Source: Streptomyces sp. CoH27
GTDB lineage: Bacteria > Actinomycetota > Actinomycetes > Streptomycetales > Streptomycetaceae
Length of the DNA: 64,000 nucleotides
Assembly (NCBI RefSeq): GCF_020181035.1
Contig: NZ_JAIQYY010000004.1
Location: forward strand, 184,215-248,214
Direction: 5' to 3'
Shown in pieces: positions 25,749 to 33,956 of the stretch. The position numbers and the translations under genes are program-made. The notes below the pieces were generated by a model. The model saw nothing but the letters and a program-made list of their open reading frames with translations, had not been told where the DNA came from and searched no databases. How positions within the stretch are numbered: the stretch's first letter is position 1; each line of letters begins with the position of its first letter.

Positions 25749-25791
25749 TTAGGTGCGGATGAGATTAATCAAGGGCTGCTAACCTGTCCAC

Positions 25792-26355
25792 ATGTCGCTC
25801 AAGTACGCCGTCCTGGCCGCTCTGCTGGAGGGCGAGGCCTCGGGCTACGAGCTGTCGAAGGCGTTCGACGTCTCGCTCGCGAACTTCTGGCCTGCCACCC
25901 CGCAGCAGCTCTACCGGGAGCTGGAGCGTCTGGCACAGGACGGGCTGGTCCAGGCCCGGACCGTGCAGCAGGAACGCCGGCCCAACAAGCGGATGTTCAC
26001 GCTCACCGGGGCCGGCCGGGCCGAGCTGACCGCGTTCGCCGCCGAGCCGCCGAAACGGCCCACCGCCGTGCGCGACGAGTTCCTCATCAAGATCCAGGCG
26101 ATGGACGGCGGCGATCCGGAGGTCACTCGCACGCTGGTCGAGGAGCGGATGGGCTGGGCGCGCGGCAAGCTCGACCGCTACTGGCGGGTCCGCGAACGAC
26201 TCCTCGACGGGCGGAGCGAGGAGGAGTACCTCCGCACCGCCGAGCGCGTCGGCCCGTATCTCACCCTCATGGCCGGGATCGCCTTCGAGGAGGACAATCT
26301 GCGCTGGTGCGAGCGGGTCCTCGCGGTCCTCGCCCAGCGAGTGGCCCTGGGTTGA
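25792..26355 (+). CDS. PadR-family transcriptional regulator
   Basis: A 187-residue regulator. The PadR winged HTH is at the N-terminus (LAALLEGEASGYELSKAFD ... NFWPATPQQLYRELERLAQDGLV), followed by the Vir-type C-terminal coiled domain (DEFLIKIQAMDGG to the end) used for dimerisation. ATG at 25792 lies 44 bp after the palindrome. Divergent from the SnoaL-like gene; the methyltransferase gene follows after 4 bp and may share its transcript. The ligand is unknown. Confidence 0.92.
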   Translation: MSLKYAVLAALLEGEASGYELSKAFDVSLANFWPATPQQLYRELERLAQDGLVQARTVQQERRPNKRMFTLTGAGRAELTAFAAEPPKRPTAVRDEFLIKIQAMDGGDPEVTRTLVEERMGWARGKLDRYWRVRERLLDGRSEEEYLRTAERVGPYLTLMAGIAFEEDNLRWCERVLAVLAQRVALG

Positions 26356-26359
26356 GACG

Positions 26360-27115
26360 ATGTTCGGTCCCGAAGGTCCCCGCCTGCATGAACTCGCGGT
26401 CCAGGCGCTGTCGTCCGTCGAGCGCGGCTACGACCTGCTCGCCCCGAAGTTCGACCACACCCCGTTCCGGACCCCCGACGAGATGCTGGAGTCCGTCGCC
26501 AGGGCGCTCGCCCCGCTCGGCCCGTTCGCGGACGGGCTCGACCTGTGCTGCGGCACCGGCGCGGGCGTGGAGGCGCTGACCGGGCTGTGCCGGCGGAGCG
26601 TCACCGGCGTCGACTTCAGCGCGGGCATGCTGGAGGTGGCCCGGCAGAGGGTGCAGCCACCGGCCGGCGGGCCCGGAGTCGCCTGGGTGCGCGGCGACGC
26701 CCGCGCCCTGCCGTTCGTAGCCTCCTTCGAACTCGTCGTCTCCTTCGGGGCGTTCGGCCACTTCCTGCCGCGTGAGCTGCCAGGGCTGTTCGTGCAGGTC
26801 CACTCGGTCCTGCGGCCCGGCGGCCGGTTCGCCTTCCCGGTGCTCGCCCCGCCCCGCCCGACCCGGCCCGGCTACTGGCTGCTGCTCGGTTTCGACGCCG
26901 TCATGCGGGTGCGCAACGCCCTGTGGCGGCCGCCGTTCGTCATGTATTACCGCACCTTCCGGCTCGGCGACGTGCTGCGGGAGCTGGGGCATGCGGGCTT
27001 CGAGGTCGAGCTGCACCCCCTGCCGGAGTTCGGGCGGCGGGACGACGGCAGCCCGCGCGCCCGGCTGGTGGTGGCCCGGCGAGGTCAGCCCGCGGCGGGC
27101 AGCGTGAACTCGTAG
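26360..27115 (+). CDS. SAM-dependent class I methyltransferase
   Basis: A 251-residue methyltransferase of the UbiE/Methyltransf_11 type. Motif I is GLDLCCGTGAGVEAL near residue 60, motif II acid is VTGVDFSAGML, and GDARALPF and LRPGGRFAFPVL are the later SAM-fold motifs. A hydrophobic insert (GYWLLLGFDAVMRVRNALWRPP) may contact a lipid or membrane substrate. It starts 4 bp after the padR stop and overlaps the convergent GntR gene by 31 bp. The substrate is not evident. Confidence 0.9.
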   Translation: MFGPEGPRLHELAVQALSSVERGYDLLAPKFDHTPFRTPDEMLESVARALAPLGPFADGLDLCCGTGAGVEALTGLCRRSVTGVDFSAGMLEVARQRVQPPAGGPGVAWVRGDARALPFVASFELVVSFGAFGHFLPRELPGLFVQVHSVLRPGGRFAFPVLAPPRPTRPGYWLLLGFDAVMRVRNALWRPPFVMYYRTFRLGDVLRELGHAGFEVELHPLPEFGRRDDGSPRARLVVARRGQPAAGSVNS

Positions 27116-27861
27116 ACCAGCATGTCCTGTTCGTTCACCACCAGGTCGGTGATCTCCAGCGGCCGGGCGTACTGGTCGTGCACCCGCCGGGTCACCCGCA
27201 CCGAGGAGGCGTCGCCGACCTGGCTGATGGCGTCCCGGTGGTGCAGGGCCAGACCGGCCTTGCGCATCCAGTCGTAGGCCCGCAGCAGCTGCGCGGGCGT
27301 GGCCCCGTCGGCCCGGTCCCGGTACCGGGCCAGCTCGGCGACCTCGGCCAGCGCCACCGCCGAGAACGACGTCACCGCCGTCCGCAGCGAGCGGCCGTCC
27401 GGCGTGGCCGACCGGTAGCGGTGCACCAGTGTCGGCCGGTGCGGGGCCATGCCCAGCGCCCGGGCGTGCTCCGGCGGCGGCGCCTCCCAGGTCACGGTGG
27501 CCCGGTCGACCGCACACGGGTCCGCCGGGCGGGCGCCCAGCGGGAACACAGGCGTCGCCGGGGCCTCGACCGGTCGGCCGGGCAGCGTGGCGTGGCTGCC
27601 GCGCCGGTCGGTCGCGACCAGACCGCCGCGCCGCAGCACCTCCAGGGCCTGCCGGACGGTCTCCCGGCTGACCCCGTAGTGCGTGGCCAAGTGCCGTTCG
27701 CCCGGCAGCCGTTCGCCCGGGGGAATGGTGCCGGCGCGCAGTTCGCCGAGCAGCAGAGCCGCGATCCGCCCGTACAGGGGCCGGTCGTCGTGCGGTGCGG
27801 ATTCGTGACTCTGCGCGGATTCGTGGCTCTGGTCGGGTTCGTGCGGGGTGGTGCGGGCCAT
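27085..27861 (-). CDS. GntR-family regulator, HutC/FarR type with UTRA domain
   Basis: A 258-residue regulator with the GntR winged HTH at residues about 25-90 (GTIPPGERLPGERHLATHYGVSRETVRQALEVLRRGGLV) and a C-terminal UTRA ligand domain (SLRTAVTSFSAVALAEVAELARY ... EITDLVVNEQDMLVYEF). Start ATG 27861 follows AGGAGG at 7 bp. HutC-type proteins sense small metabolites such as sugar phosphates or histidine intermediates. A DasR-like palindrome lies 65 bp upstream. It follows the esterase gene on the same strand, a possible target. Confidence 0.92.
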   Translation of the reverse strand: MARTTPHEPDQSHESAQSHESAPHDDRPLYGRIAALLLGELRAGTIPPGERLPGERHLATHYGVSRETVRQALEVLRRGGLVATDRRGSHATLPGRPVEAPATPVFPLGARPADPCAVDRATVTWEAPPPEHARALGMAPHRPTLVHRYRSATPDGRSLRTAVTSFSAVALAEVAELARYRDRADGATPAQLLRAYDWMRKAGLALHHRDAISQVGDASSVRVTRRVHDQYARPLEITDLVVNEQDMLVYEFTLPAAG

Positions 27862-27924
27862 GCCGCGCCCTCCTGTGGTGACAAGACGTAGCCGTGCGGG
27901 CTCATTGCGCGACCACAATTAGCA

Positions 27925-27938
27925 TTGGTCTAAACCAC
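27925..27938. promoter_or_regulatory. DasR-like GntR operator
   Basis: TTGGTCTAAACCAC contains GGTCTA/AACC half-sites matching the HutC-subfamily consensus (TGGTCTAGACCA in DasR sites) with one mismatch. It lies upstream of the GntR gene and downstream of the esterase gene, so autoregulation is the simplest reading. It could also be a genuine DasR site. Confidence 0.5.
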
Positions 27939-28004
27939 GAGGGAAGAGCGGCCTGCCGGTTCGGCCGAAACCCGCCCCGCCGGCTCAGGAGCCCGCCCCG
28001 CCTC

Positions 28005-28973
28005 TCAGGCGTACGACCGCAGCCAGCGCACCTTCGCCGCCTCGTGGAAGGGGCCGCCGCCCTCGTGGTCGTTGAAGTCGTACACCTCGATCGCCTTGTC
28101 CTCGTGCGCCCAGGCGTTGAAGGCCGCGAACACCGTCGACGGCGGACAGGTCTGGTCCTCCAGAGCGGCCGAGAACAGCGCCGGCGCCCGGCCCCGGGCC
28201 GCGAAGTGCACACCGTCGAAGTACGCCAGGGTGCGCTGCACCTCCGCCGAGCGGCCGCGGTGCGTCTTGAGGAACAGGGCAACCTCCCGGTACGGATGAC
28301 GGTCCGTCAGGACCGTCGCACGCGGGAAGTCGCACAGGAACGGCACGTCGGGCGCGATCGCGGCCAGATCCGGAACCAGACCGCCGACGGCCAGGGCGAT
28401 GCCGCCGCCCTGACTGGCGCCGAGCGCCACCGTGCGTGCCGCGTCGGTCAGCGGATGCGAACGGGCCGCCTCGACCGCGCGCACGGCATCTGTGAACACC
28501 CGCCGGTAGTAGTAGTTCTCGGGCGCCTCGATGCCCCGCGTCATGAAGCCCGGGTACGCCGGGGCCGCGCCCACCGGGTCCGCCGTGCCGCCCCCCGCGC
28601 CCCAGGTGCTGCCCTGGCCACGGGTGTCCATGGTGAAGTGCGCCCGGCCCGTCGAGGCCCACAGCAGGTTCTCGTGCGCCAGTCCCCGCCCGCCGCCGTA
28701 CCCGACGAACTCCACGATCAGCGGCAGGGGCTCCGTCGCGCCGGCCGGCAGTCGCAGCCAGCCCTTGACGGGGTGACCGCCGAACCCGGCGAACGTCACG
28801 TCGTACACCTCGACCGTCGACAGCCCGGTGTCCACCGGCTCGAAGCGGGCGTCCAGCTCGTGCTCGCGCGCCTCCTCCAGGGTCTTGCCCCAGAAGGCGT
28901 CGAAGTCCTCGGGTTCGGTGGACTCGCTGCGGTACGCGTGCAGTTCGGCGAGGGAAAGGTCGAACAGGGCCAT
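28005..28973 (-). CDS. Acetyl-xylan-esterase/cephalosporin-deacetylase family hydrolase (CE7, AXE1)
   Basis: A 322-residue alpha/beta hydrolase of the AXE1/CE7 type, the usual length for the family. The nucleophile elbow is GASQGGG with Ser187. The family RGQG motif (DTRGQGSTW) forms the oxyanion region and the catalytic His lies in YDFNDHEGGGPFH. There is no signal peptide, so it deacetylates small acetylated sugars or related esters inside the cell. ATG at 28973 follows AAAGG at 9 bp; a TTG two codons upstream is rejected. Stands upstream of the GntR regulator. Confidence 0.92.
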   Translation of the reverse strand: MALFDLSLAELHAYRSESTEPEDFDAFWGKTLEEAREHELDARFEPVDTGLSTVEVYDVTFAGFGGHPVKGWLRLPAGATEPLPLIVEFVGYGGGRGLAHENLLWASTGRAHFTMDTRGQGSTWGAGGGTADPVGAAPAYPGFMTRGIEAPENYYYRRVFTDAVRAVEAARSHPLTDAARTVALGASQGGGIALAVGGLVPDLAAIAPDVPFLCDFPRATVLTDRHPYREVALFLKTHRGRSAEVQRTLAYFDGVHFAARGRAPALFSAALEDQTCPPSTVFAAFNAWAHEDKAIEVYDFNDHEGGGPFHEAAKVRWLRSYA

Positions 28974-29161
28974 CAACAACCGCCTTTGTGAAGGGACAGT
29001 GCGTCAGCTCACCGTACGTGGATGATCGGAGGACTGACCAGGCCCGGGAGGCGCGCCCGAACGGTTTCTTGGTGGTCGACGTGCCTGGTCATAGGGTGAG
29101 CGAGCGCTTGCTGTCGGGAGTGGCGGTGTGCGTCGGGCGGAACGTGGTGATCGGGTGACCG

Positions 29162-29746
29162 TCAGGCCTGATGCTGGGTCCACCTCGGCCCGGTCCGCGC
29201 CCACGCGCGCTCCCACTCCGCCATCCGGCGGCGCAGCGCGATCCGCCGCTCCACGGCGTACCCGAACAGCACGACAGCGGCCGTACCGCCCGCCGCACAC
29301 ACGCCGACGGTCACCGCGTGCTGCCAGACGGCCGCGTCGCCCGGGGGCGGGGCGACCGCGCGGCCCCGCGCGTCGAACCACACGGAGACCGTGTCGCCGG
29401 TACGGGTCCCGGAGGGCACCCGGGCCCAGGTGGTACGGGGGCCCTTGCCGGGTTCGGTCCAGCGGACCTCGGCGCGATAGGGGCGCCGGCGGTCGCCCTC
29501 CACCGCCGGTACCCGACGGGGCGGGTCGCCGATCACCACGGCGCGCACCTGGTGGCGTTCGGCGCGGGCCGCCGCCGCGAGCGCCCGGGCCTGGTCATGA
29601 GCGTGCAGGCCCGCGGCCGCCCCGGCCAGCGGCGCCACCACGAACAGCAGGACGGTGACCACCAGCACCGTCCACGCCTCCACGACGTCCGAGTGGCGCC
29701 GCAACGGATTGCGCTGCCAGCGCCAGCCACGCACCCGGGTCCGCAT
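29162..29746 (-). CDS. Rv1733c-like two-helix membrane protein
   Basis: A 194-residue protein with a conserved N-terminus (RWQRNPLRRHSDVVEAW) and two membrane helices, one near residues 25-50 and one near 140-165 (AVTVGVCAAGGTAAVVLFGYAV). The domain between them, outside the cell, contains RYRAEVRW-type strands and a GDTVSVWFD segment. This layout matches the actinobacterial Rv1733c family, of unknown function. ATG at 29746 follows GAGGAGG. It is a single gene, facing left, with nothing informative beside it. Confidence 0.83.
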   Translation of the reverse strand: MRTRVRGWRWQRNPLRRHSDVVEAWTVLVVTVLLFVVAPLAGAAAGLHAHDQARALAAAARAERHQVRAVVIGDPPRRVPAVEGDRRRPYRAEVRWTEPGKGPRTTWARVPSGTRTGDTVSVWFDARGRAVAPPPGDAAVWQHAVTVGVCAAGGTAAVVLFGYAVERRIALRRRMAEWERAWARTGPRWTQHQA

Positions 29747-30039
29747 GTCCACCTCCTCGCCCCGTCGGAGCTGGAGCGCCGACGGACCGCTGTCGCGCGC
29801 CCGCCGTCCCCCCGCCGCTCACGCACACGAGCGTCCACACCCGTCTCGTACCCCGTACGGTGCCCCTCGTTCACGCTGCGAACCGTGAGTTCAAGCCCGT
29901 TTGGAGCGCGGAACGAGCCACGCGCCCCACGGCCACACGGCCGGCCTACGGCGTGCGACCGGGGTGCCCGGGCGTCAGAGGACGGACGTGGCTGGCCACC
30001 GGGCTCGGACAGGGTTCCCCGAAGGAGCGGGCGGGAGGT

Positions 30040-30804
30040 TCAGCCGAAGCGTTCGATCCGGATCCGTTCCACCGGCTGGCCGGCGGCGACCAGGAGCCGG
30101 GAGGCGTGCTCGGCGAAGCCGTTGGACCCGCATACATAGGCCTCCCACCCACCTGGAGGCTGCTCGGACAGGAGGGGCGCCACATGTGCGGACGTCATAC
30201 GCCCCACGGGCACCCCCTGTGGGGCGCTGCGTGTGAACACGGGCGTCGTCTCCGCGCCCAGCTCCGACGCGTAGAACAGCGACTCGGGGCTGCGCGCGGA
30301 CACCAGCAGACGCAGCGGCACGGTGAGGCCGCGCAGCCGGTGGTGCCGCACCATCGACATCAGCGGTACGACCCCGGAACCGGCACCGAGCAGCAGCGCG
30401 GGCCGGTCGCCTTTCCAGGCGAAGAAGCCGCTCAGCGGTCCACGCACCTCGATCGTGTCCCCGGGCCGGGCCACGGTGTGGAACCAGCCGGAGACCTCTC
30501 CGTCCGGCACATGGTCGAGAGTCAGTTCGATGTGTCCGGAGTCGTCGGGTGCCGACGCGATGGAGTAGTGGCGCTGCGCCGTGTAGCCGTCCGGCGCGGT
30601 CAGCCGCAGCAGCAGATGCTGTCCGGGCAGATGCCCCGCCCAGCCCGGCACGGCCAGCCGGAACGTGGCCGCGTGCGCTGTCTCGCGCCGGATCTCCGTG
30701 AGTGTGGCCGTCTGCCAGACCGCCGCGGCCTGGTCACTCACCGCGATCCGCCCGGGCACCGCGAACCGGGTCACCGCCGGGTTCGTCGTCACCGTCTCAG
30801 TCAC
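30040..30804 (-). CDS. Ferredoxin-reductase-type FAD/NAD(P) oxidoreductase
   Basis: A 254-residue reductase. The FAD-binding barrel has RHYSIASAP (the RxYS motif), the NAD(P) domain has LLLGAGSGVVPLMSM, and the C-terminus YVCGSNGFAEHASRLL is the usual CGxxxM-like region. There is no 2Fe-2S domain, so electrons must pass to a partner protein. The GTG at 30804 overlaps the stop of the molybdopterin oxidoreductase gene by 8 bp. It probably supplies or withdraws electrons from that enzyme. Confidence 0.9.
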   Translation of the reverse strand: MTETVTTNPAVTRFAVPGRIAVSDQAAAVWQTATLTEIRRETAHAATFRLAVPGWAGHLPGQHLLLRLTAPDGYTAQRHYSIASAPDDSGHIELTLDHVPDGEVSGWFHTVARPGDTIEVRGPLSGFFAWKGDRPALLLGAGSGVVPLMSMVRHHRLRGLTVPLRLLVSARSPESLFYASELGAETTPVFTRSAPQGVPVGRMTSAHVAPLLSEQPPGGWEAYVCGSNGFAEHASRLLVAAGQPVERIRIERFG

Positions 30805-31402
30805 CGGAGTACCGCTGCTCCTCCCAGGGATTGCCGCGCTCGTGGTAGCCGTTGCGCTCCCAGAAGCCGGGCTCGTCGTGGTCGAGCAGGGTGAGACCCG
30901 CGATCCACTTGGTGCTCTTCCAGAAGTACAGATGGGGCACGATCAGCCGCGCCGGGCCGCCGTGCTCGGACGGCAGCGGCTCGCCGTCGTACTCCCAGAC
31001 GATCCAGGCCCGCCCGCCGGTGAGGTCGGCGAGTGGAAGATTGGCGGTGTAGCCCGTGTGGGAGTGGGCGACGGCATGTGTGGCGGACGCCTGGGGCCGC
31101 ACCCTGTGGAAGAACGCGTCCAGCGAGACACCGCCGAACCGCACGCCGAACTTCGACCAGCCGGTCACACAGTGGATGTCCCCGGCGTACGCCGACTCCG
31201 GCAGGGCGTGCGCCGCGTCCCAGTCCCAGGTGTGCGGCCGCTCGACCAGGCCGTCGATACGGAAGGACCAGTCGGCCGGGGCGAGGTCGGGGGTGACCTC
31301 GGCGGACAGGACGGGCCAGTCCTCGCCCGCGTCGTACTGGCCGGGAGGCAACCCGGGGTTGTGTACGCGCGGGCGGCCCGTGAAGCCTCGCGTGACGTTC
31401 AT
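30797..31402 (-). CDS. Sulfite-oxidase-type molybdopterin oxidoreductase, minimal cytosolic form
   Basis: A 201-residue protein equal to the molybdopterin domain of the sulfite oxidase/YedY family. The Cys that ligates Mo is in DIHCVTGWSKFGVRFGG near residue 78. HGGPARLIVPHLYFWKSTKWI is the usual later cofactor-binding stretch. It has no Tat signal, no heme domain and no dimerisation domain, so it is a soluble one-domain enzyme. Its stop overlaps the reductase start, suggesting the two work as a pair. Substrate unknown; reduction of methionine sulfoxide or similar small oxides is a possibility by analogy. Confidence 0.88.
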   Translation of the reverse strand: MNVTRGFTGRPRVHNPGLPPGQYDAGEDWPVLSAEVTPDLAPADWSFRIDGLVERPHTWDWDAAHALPESAYAGDIHCVTGWSKFGVRFGGVSLDAFFHRVRPQASATHAVAHSHTGYTANLPLADLTGGRAWIVWEYDGEPLPSEHGGPARLIVPHLYFWKSTKWIAGLTLLDHDEPGFWERNGYHERGNPWEEQRYSGD

Positions 31403-31592
31403 CCGTCAACCGTACGCTGTCACATCCCGCGCTCCGTCCCAGCTCACTGTCCGGATCTTCCAGGCCACCGCGCGATCGTTGCGTCCGTATGAACTCTTTC
31501 GGGCCCGGGGAATAGCTCTGCGGCGCTTCTCCTTTGCGCTCGATGCCGGCGCCGGTACACCGGTGACAGCGCGAGAGAAGCGAGGAAATTGC

Positions 31593-32516
31593 ATGCCCAA
31601 GGCATACGTCTATACGCGGCACGGCGGACCGGAGGCCGAGGCGCTGACCGAGCTGGACCGGCCGCACCCCGGCCCCGGCGAGATCCTGATCGCGGTCCGC
31701 GCGGCCGGGGTGAACCCCGTCGACTGGAAAATGCGCCAGGGCTTTCTCCGCCCCGGCGAAGACCCCCGCGACTTCCCCACGGTCTTCGGCAGTGAGGCCG
31801 CCGGGGTCGTGGCGGAGACCGGCCCGGGTGTGACCGGGTTCGCGGTCGGCGACGAGGTGTTCGGCAGCACGGTCCACGGCGGATATGCGGAGTACGCGCT
31901 CCTCTCCGCCGACGTGACCGCCCACAAGCCGGCCGCGCTGTCCTTCCGTGACGCCGCCACCCTCCCGGTCGCCGCGGCCACCGCCTACGACGGCGTCCGC
32001 CAGCTCGGCCTGCCGGGCGGGACGACCCTGCTGGTGACGGGCGCGGGCGGCGGGGTCGGCAGCGCGGTCGTGCAGATCGCCCGCGCCTTCGGACTGCGGG
32101 TCGTGGGCGTGGCGAGCGAGGGCAAGAAGGACTTCGTGGAGTCGCTCGGCGCCGTCCATGTGGCCTCCGGTCCCGGCCTCGTCGAGCGGGTGCGGGCCGC
32201 CGCCCCCGACGGGATCGACGGGGTGTACGACCTGATCGGCGGCCCGGTGCTGGCGGAGGCCGCCGAGCTGCTGAAGGACCGCGGCAAGCTGATCACGGCC
32301 GGTTCCCCGCTGGAGGCGGTCGCCGCGCTGGGCGGGGACCGGGTGCAACGCGCCCGCACCGCCGCCGTTCTGGACGCGGTCGCCGACCTCGTCGTACGCG
32401 GCGACCTGAAGCCGCACGTCACCCGCACCTTCCCCCTGGAGCAGGCCGGCGCGGCGCTGCGCGCCGTGGAGGACGGGCACACCCGCGGCAAGATCGTCAT
32501 CGAGGTGGCCGCATGA
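31593..32516 (+). CDS. NADPH:quinone reductase / zinc-free medium-chain oxidoreductase
   Basis: A 307-residue medium-chain dehydrogenase of the QOR type. The N-terminal GroES-like domain has GPGEILIAVRAAGVNPVDWKMR and FPTVFGSEAAGVV. The Rossmann nucleotide site is VTGAGGGVGSAVVQIARAFG. The Zn-binding Cys and His residues of alcohol dehydrogenases are missing, as expected for quinone reductases. ATG at 31593 follows GAGAAGCGAGG. Its stop overlaps the next start by four bases. Confidence 0.92.
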   Translation: MPKAYVYTRHGGPEAEALTELDRPHPGPGEILIAVRAAGVNPVDWKMRQGFLRPGEDPRDFPTVFGSEAAGVVAETGPGVTGFAVGDEVFGSTVHGGYAEYALLSADVTAHKPAALSFRDAATLPVAAATAYDGVRQLGLPGGTTLLVTGAGGGVGSAVVQIARAFGLRVVGVASEGKKDFVESLGAVHVASGPGLVERVRAAAPDGIDGVYDLIGGPVLAEAAELLKDRGKLITAGSPLEAVAALGGDRVQRARTAAVLDAVADLVVRGDLKPHVTRTFPLEQAGAALRAVEDGHTRGKIVIEVAA

Positions 32517-33367
32517 GCCACATAGTCGGCCCGGGCGGCGCCCCGGCCACCGCCGCCCCGCAGCTCCTGGACGATCCGGCCGTCACGGCCACTGCCCCTC
32601 AGGGCATGGCCGATTCCGCCGCCGCCACCTCTCAGGCCCTGGCCGGATCCGCCGGCCCGCACATCCTCGACAACCCCGCCCTGGCCGCGCTGACCGGCCC
32701 GCACGCCCGCTTCGCCGAGCGGCGCGGGCGGGTGCTGCGGTACCCGGTGGACGTCTCCCCGTGGCTCGCCCTGCCCGACGAGCCGGACGCGCGGGACTGG
32801 GCGGATGCCGCCGCGCTGGCGGGTCCCGGTGCCGAGGTCCCGCTGCTGGGGTTCAGCGGTGAGGCGCCGGAGGACTGGGAGATCACCTTCCGGGTCGAGG
32901 GCGTTCAGCTCGTGGACGACGGCCTCGTCGCAGAGCCGGACGCGGAAGCGGTCCCGCTCGGCCCGGCCGATGTACCCGAGATGTTCGACCTCGTGGCCCG
33001 CACCCAGCCCGGACCGTTTCTGCCGCGGACCATCGAACTCGGCACCTACCTCGGCATCCGCCGCGACGGCGCGCTGATCGCGATGGCGGGGGAACGGCTG
33101 CACCCGCCGGGCTGGACCGAGATCAGCGCGGTCTGCACCGACCCGGCCCACCGCGGCGAAGGCCTCGCCACCCGGCTGATCCGCGCGGTGGCGCACGGCA
33201 TCCGCGAGCGTGGCGAGACGCCGTTCCTGCACACGGGCGCGCAGAACACGAACGCGATCCGGCTGTACGAGTCGCTGGGTTTCCGGCTGCGCCGCCGTAC
33301 CGCGTTCGGCGCGGCCCGCGCCCCGGAGCACCTGGCCGGTGACCGCGCGGCGGTACCGCTGGCGTAG
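32513..33367 (+). CDS. GNAT-family N-acetyltransferase
   Basis: A 284-residue protein whose last 150 residues form a GNAT fold: EISAVCTDPAHRGEGLATRLIRAVAHGIRERG includes the acetyl-CoA pyrophosphate-binding R/Q-x-x-G-x-A pattern, and NAIRLYESLGFRLRRR is the typical end. The N-terminal half lacks a recognisable motif and begins with an Ala/Pro-rich stretch with a repeated ILDNPAL/LLDDPAV element. ATG at 32513 overlaps the quinone reductase stop. Acceptor unknown. Confidence 0.88.
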   Translation: MSHIVGPGGAPATAAPQLLDDPAVTATAPQGMADSAAATSQALAGSAGPHILDNPALAALTGPHARFAERRGRVLRYPVDVSPWLALPDEPDARDWADAAALAGPGAEVPLLGFSGEAPEDWEITFRVEGVQLVDDGLVAEPDAEAVPLGPADVPEMFDLVARTQPGPFLPRTIELGTYLGIRRDGALIAMAGERLHPPGWTEISAVCTDPAHRGEGLATRLIRAVAHGIRERGETPFLHTGAQNTNAIRLYESLGFRLRRRTAFGAARAPEHLAGDRAAVPLA

Positions 33368-33408
33368 CCGGCACGCGTACGTGGGGGCGCGTCCCGGTCG
33401 TACCGCTG

Positions 33409-33433
33409 CCGGAGCCGGGGCGCCCGGCTCCGG
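33409..33433. terminator. Bidirectional terminator between GNAT and marR genes
   Basis: A perfect 10-bp stem (CCGGAGCCGG, 33409-33418, with 33424-33433) and 5-base loop lie between two convergent stop codons. It directly abuts the MarR stop. Confidence 0.75.
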
Positions 33434-33874
33434 TCAGTCGGACCCGGTACCGCCCGGGCCCCCGTTGTACCGCTCCAGATAGGCCGCGAAGCGGATCAGG
33501 TCCTCCTCCGGCCAGCCGGTGAGCCGCTCGCGGAAGGCGGCCCGGCGGCTGCGGGTGACCCGGTCGAGGATCTCCTGGCCCGCCTCCGTCAGATGCAGCA
33601 CCTGGACCCGGTGGTCCTCCGCGTCCAGCCGGCGCTCGATCAGCCCGGCCCGCTCCAGTGCCGCCACCTGGCGGCTCACCGTGGACTTGTCCAGGGCGTA
33701 GTGCGCCGCCAGGTCCGTCGCCCGGCAGCCGCCCTGCTCCTCCAGATGGCCGAGCAGGGTGTACGACACCAGCGACAGCTCGGGGTGCATACGGCCCGCC
33801 GAGGCACGGGCCCGGCGGGCGAAGATCGTCATCTCGCGCTGGATCGTCTCGACGGCCGACTCCGCTGCGCTCAC
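33434..33874 (-). CDS. MarR-family transcriptional regulator
   Basis: A 146-residue winged-helix regulator. The HTH is GCRATDLAAHYALDKSTVSRQVAALERAGLIERRLDAEDHRVQVLHLTEAG, a clear MarR DNA-binding domain with DxR wing (DAEDHR). GTG at 33874 follows GAGGAGG. It is divergent from the ABC-2/Pip-like membrane gene, with a strong palindrome between them, so it very likely represses that gene and itself. The inducer is unknown. Confidence 0.93.
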   Translation of the reverse strand: MSAAESAVETIQREMTIFARRARASAGRMHPELSLVSYTLLGHLEEQGGCRATDLAAHYALDKSTVSRQVAALERAGLIERRLDAEDHRVQVLHLTEAGQEILDRVTRSRRAAFRERLTGWPEEDLIRFAAYLERYNGGPGGTGSD

Positions 33875-33897
33875 GGGAATACCTCCTCAGGCGTTCT

Positions 33898-33914
33898 AGT
33901 TGTATAGTACAACT
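33898..33914. promoter_or_regulatory. MarR operator in divergent promoter region
   Basis: AGTTGTA-tag-TACAACT is a perfect inverted repeat with 7-bp arms. A further half-site AGTTGTA lies at 33924-33930. Both sit between marR and the membrane gene, where MarR proteins usually bind. Confidence 0.72.
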
Positions 33915-33956
33915 TAAACTGAGAGTTGTATAAGCCAACCTTTGGAGGTCTGCGCG

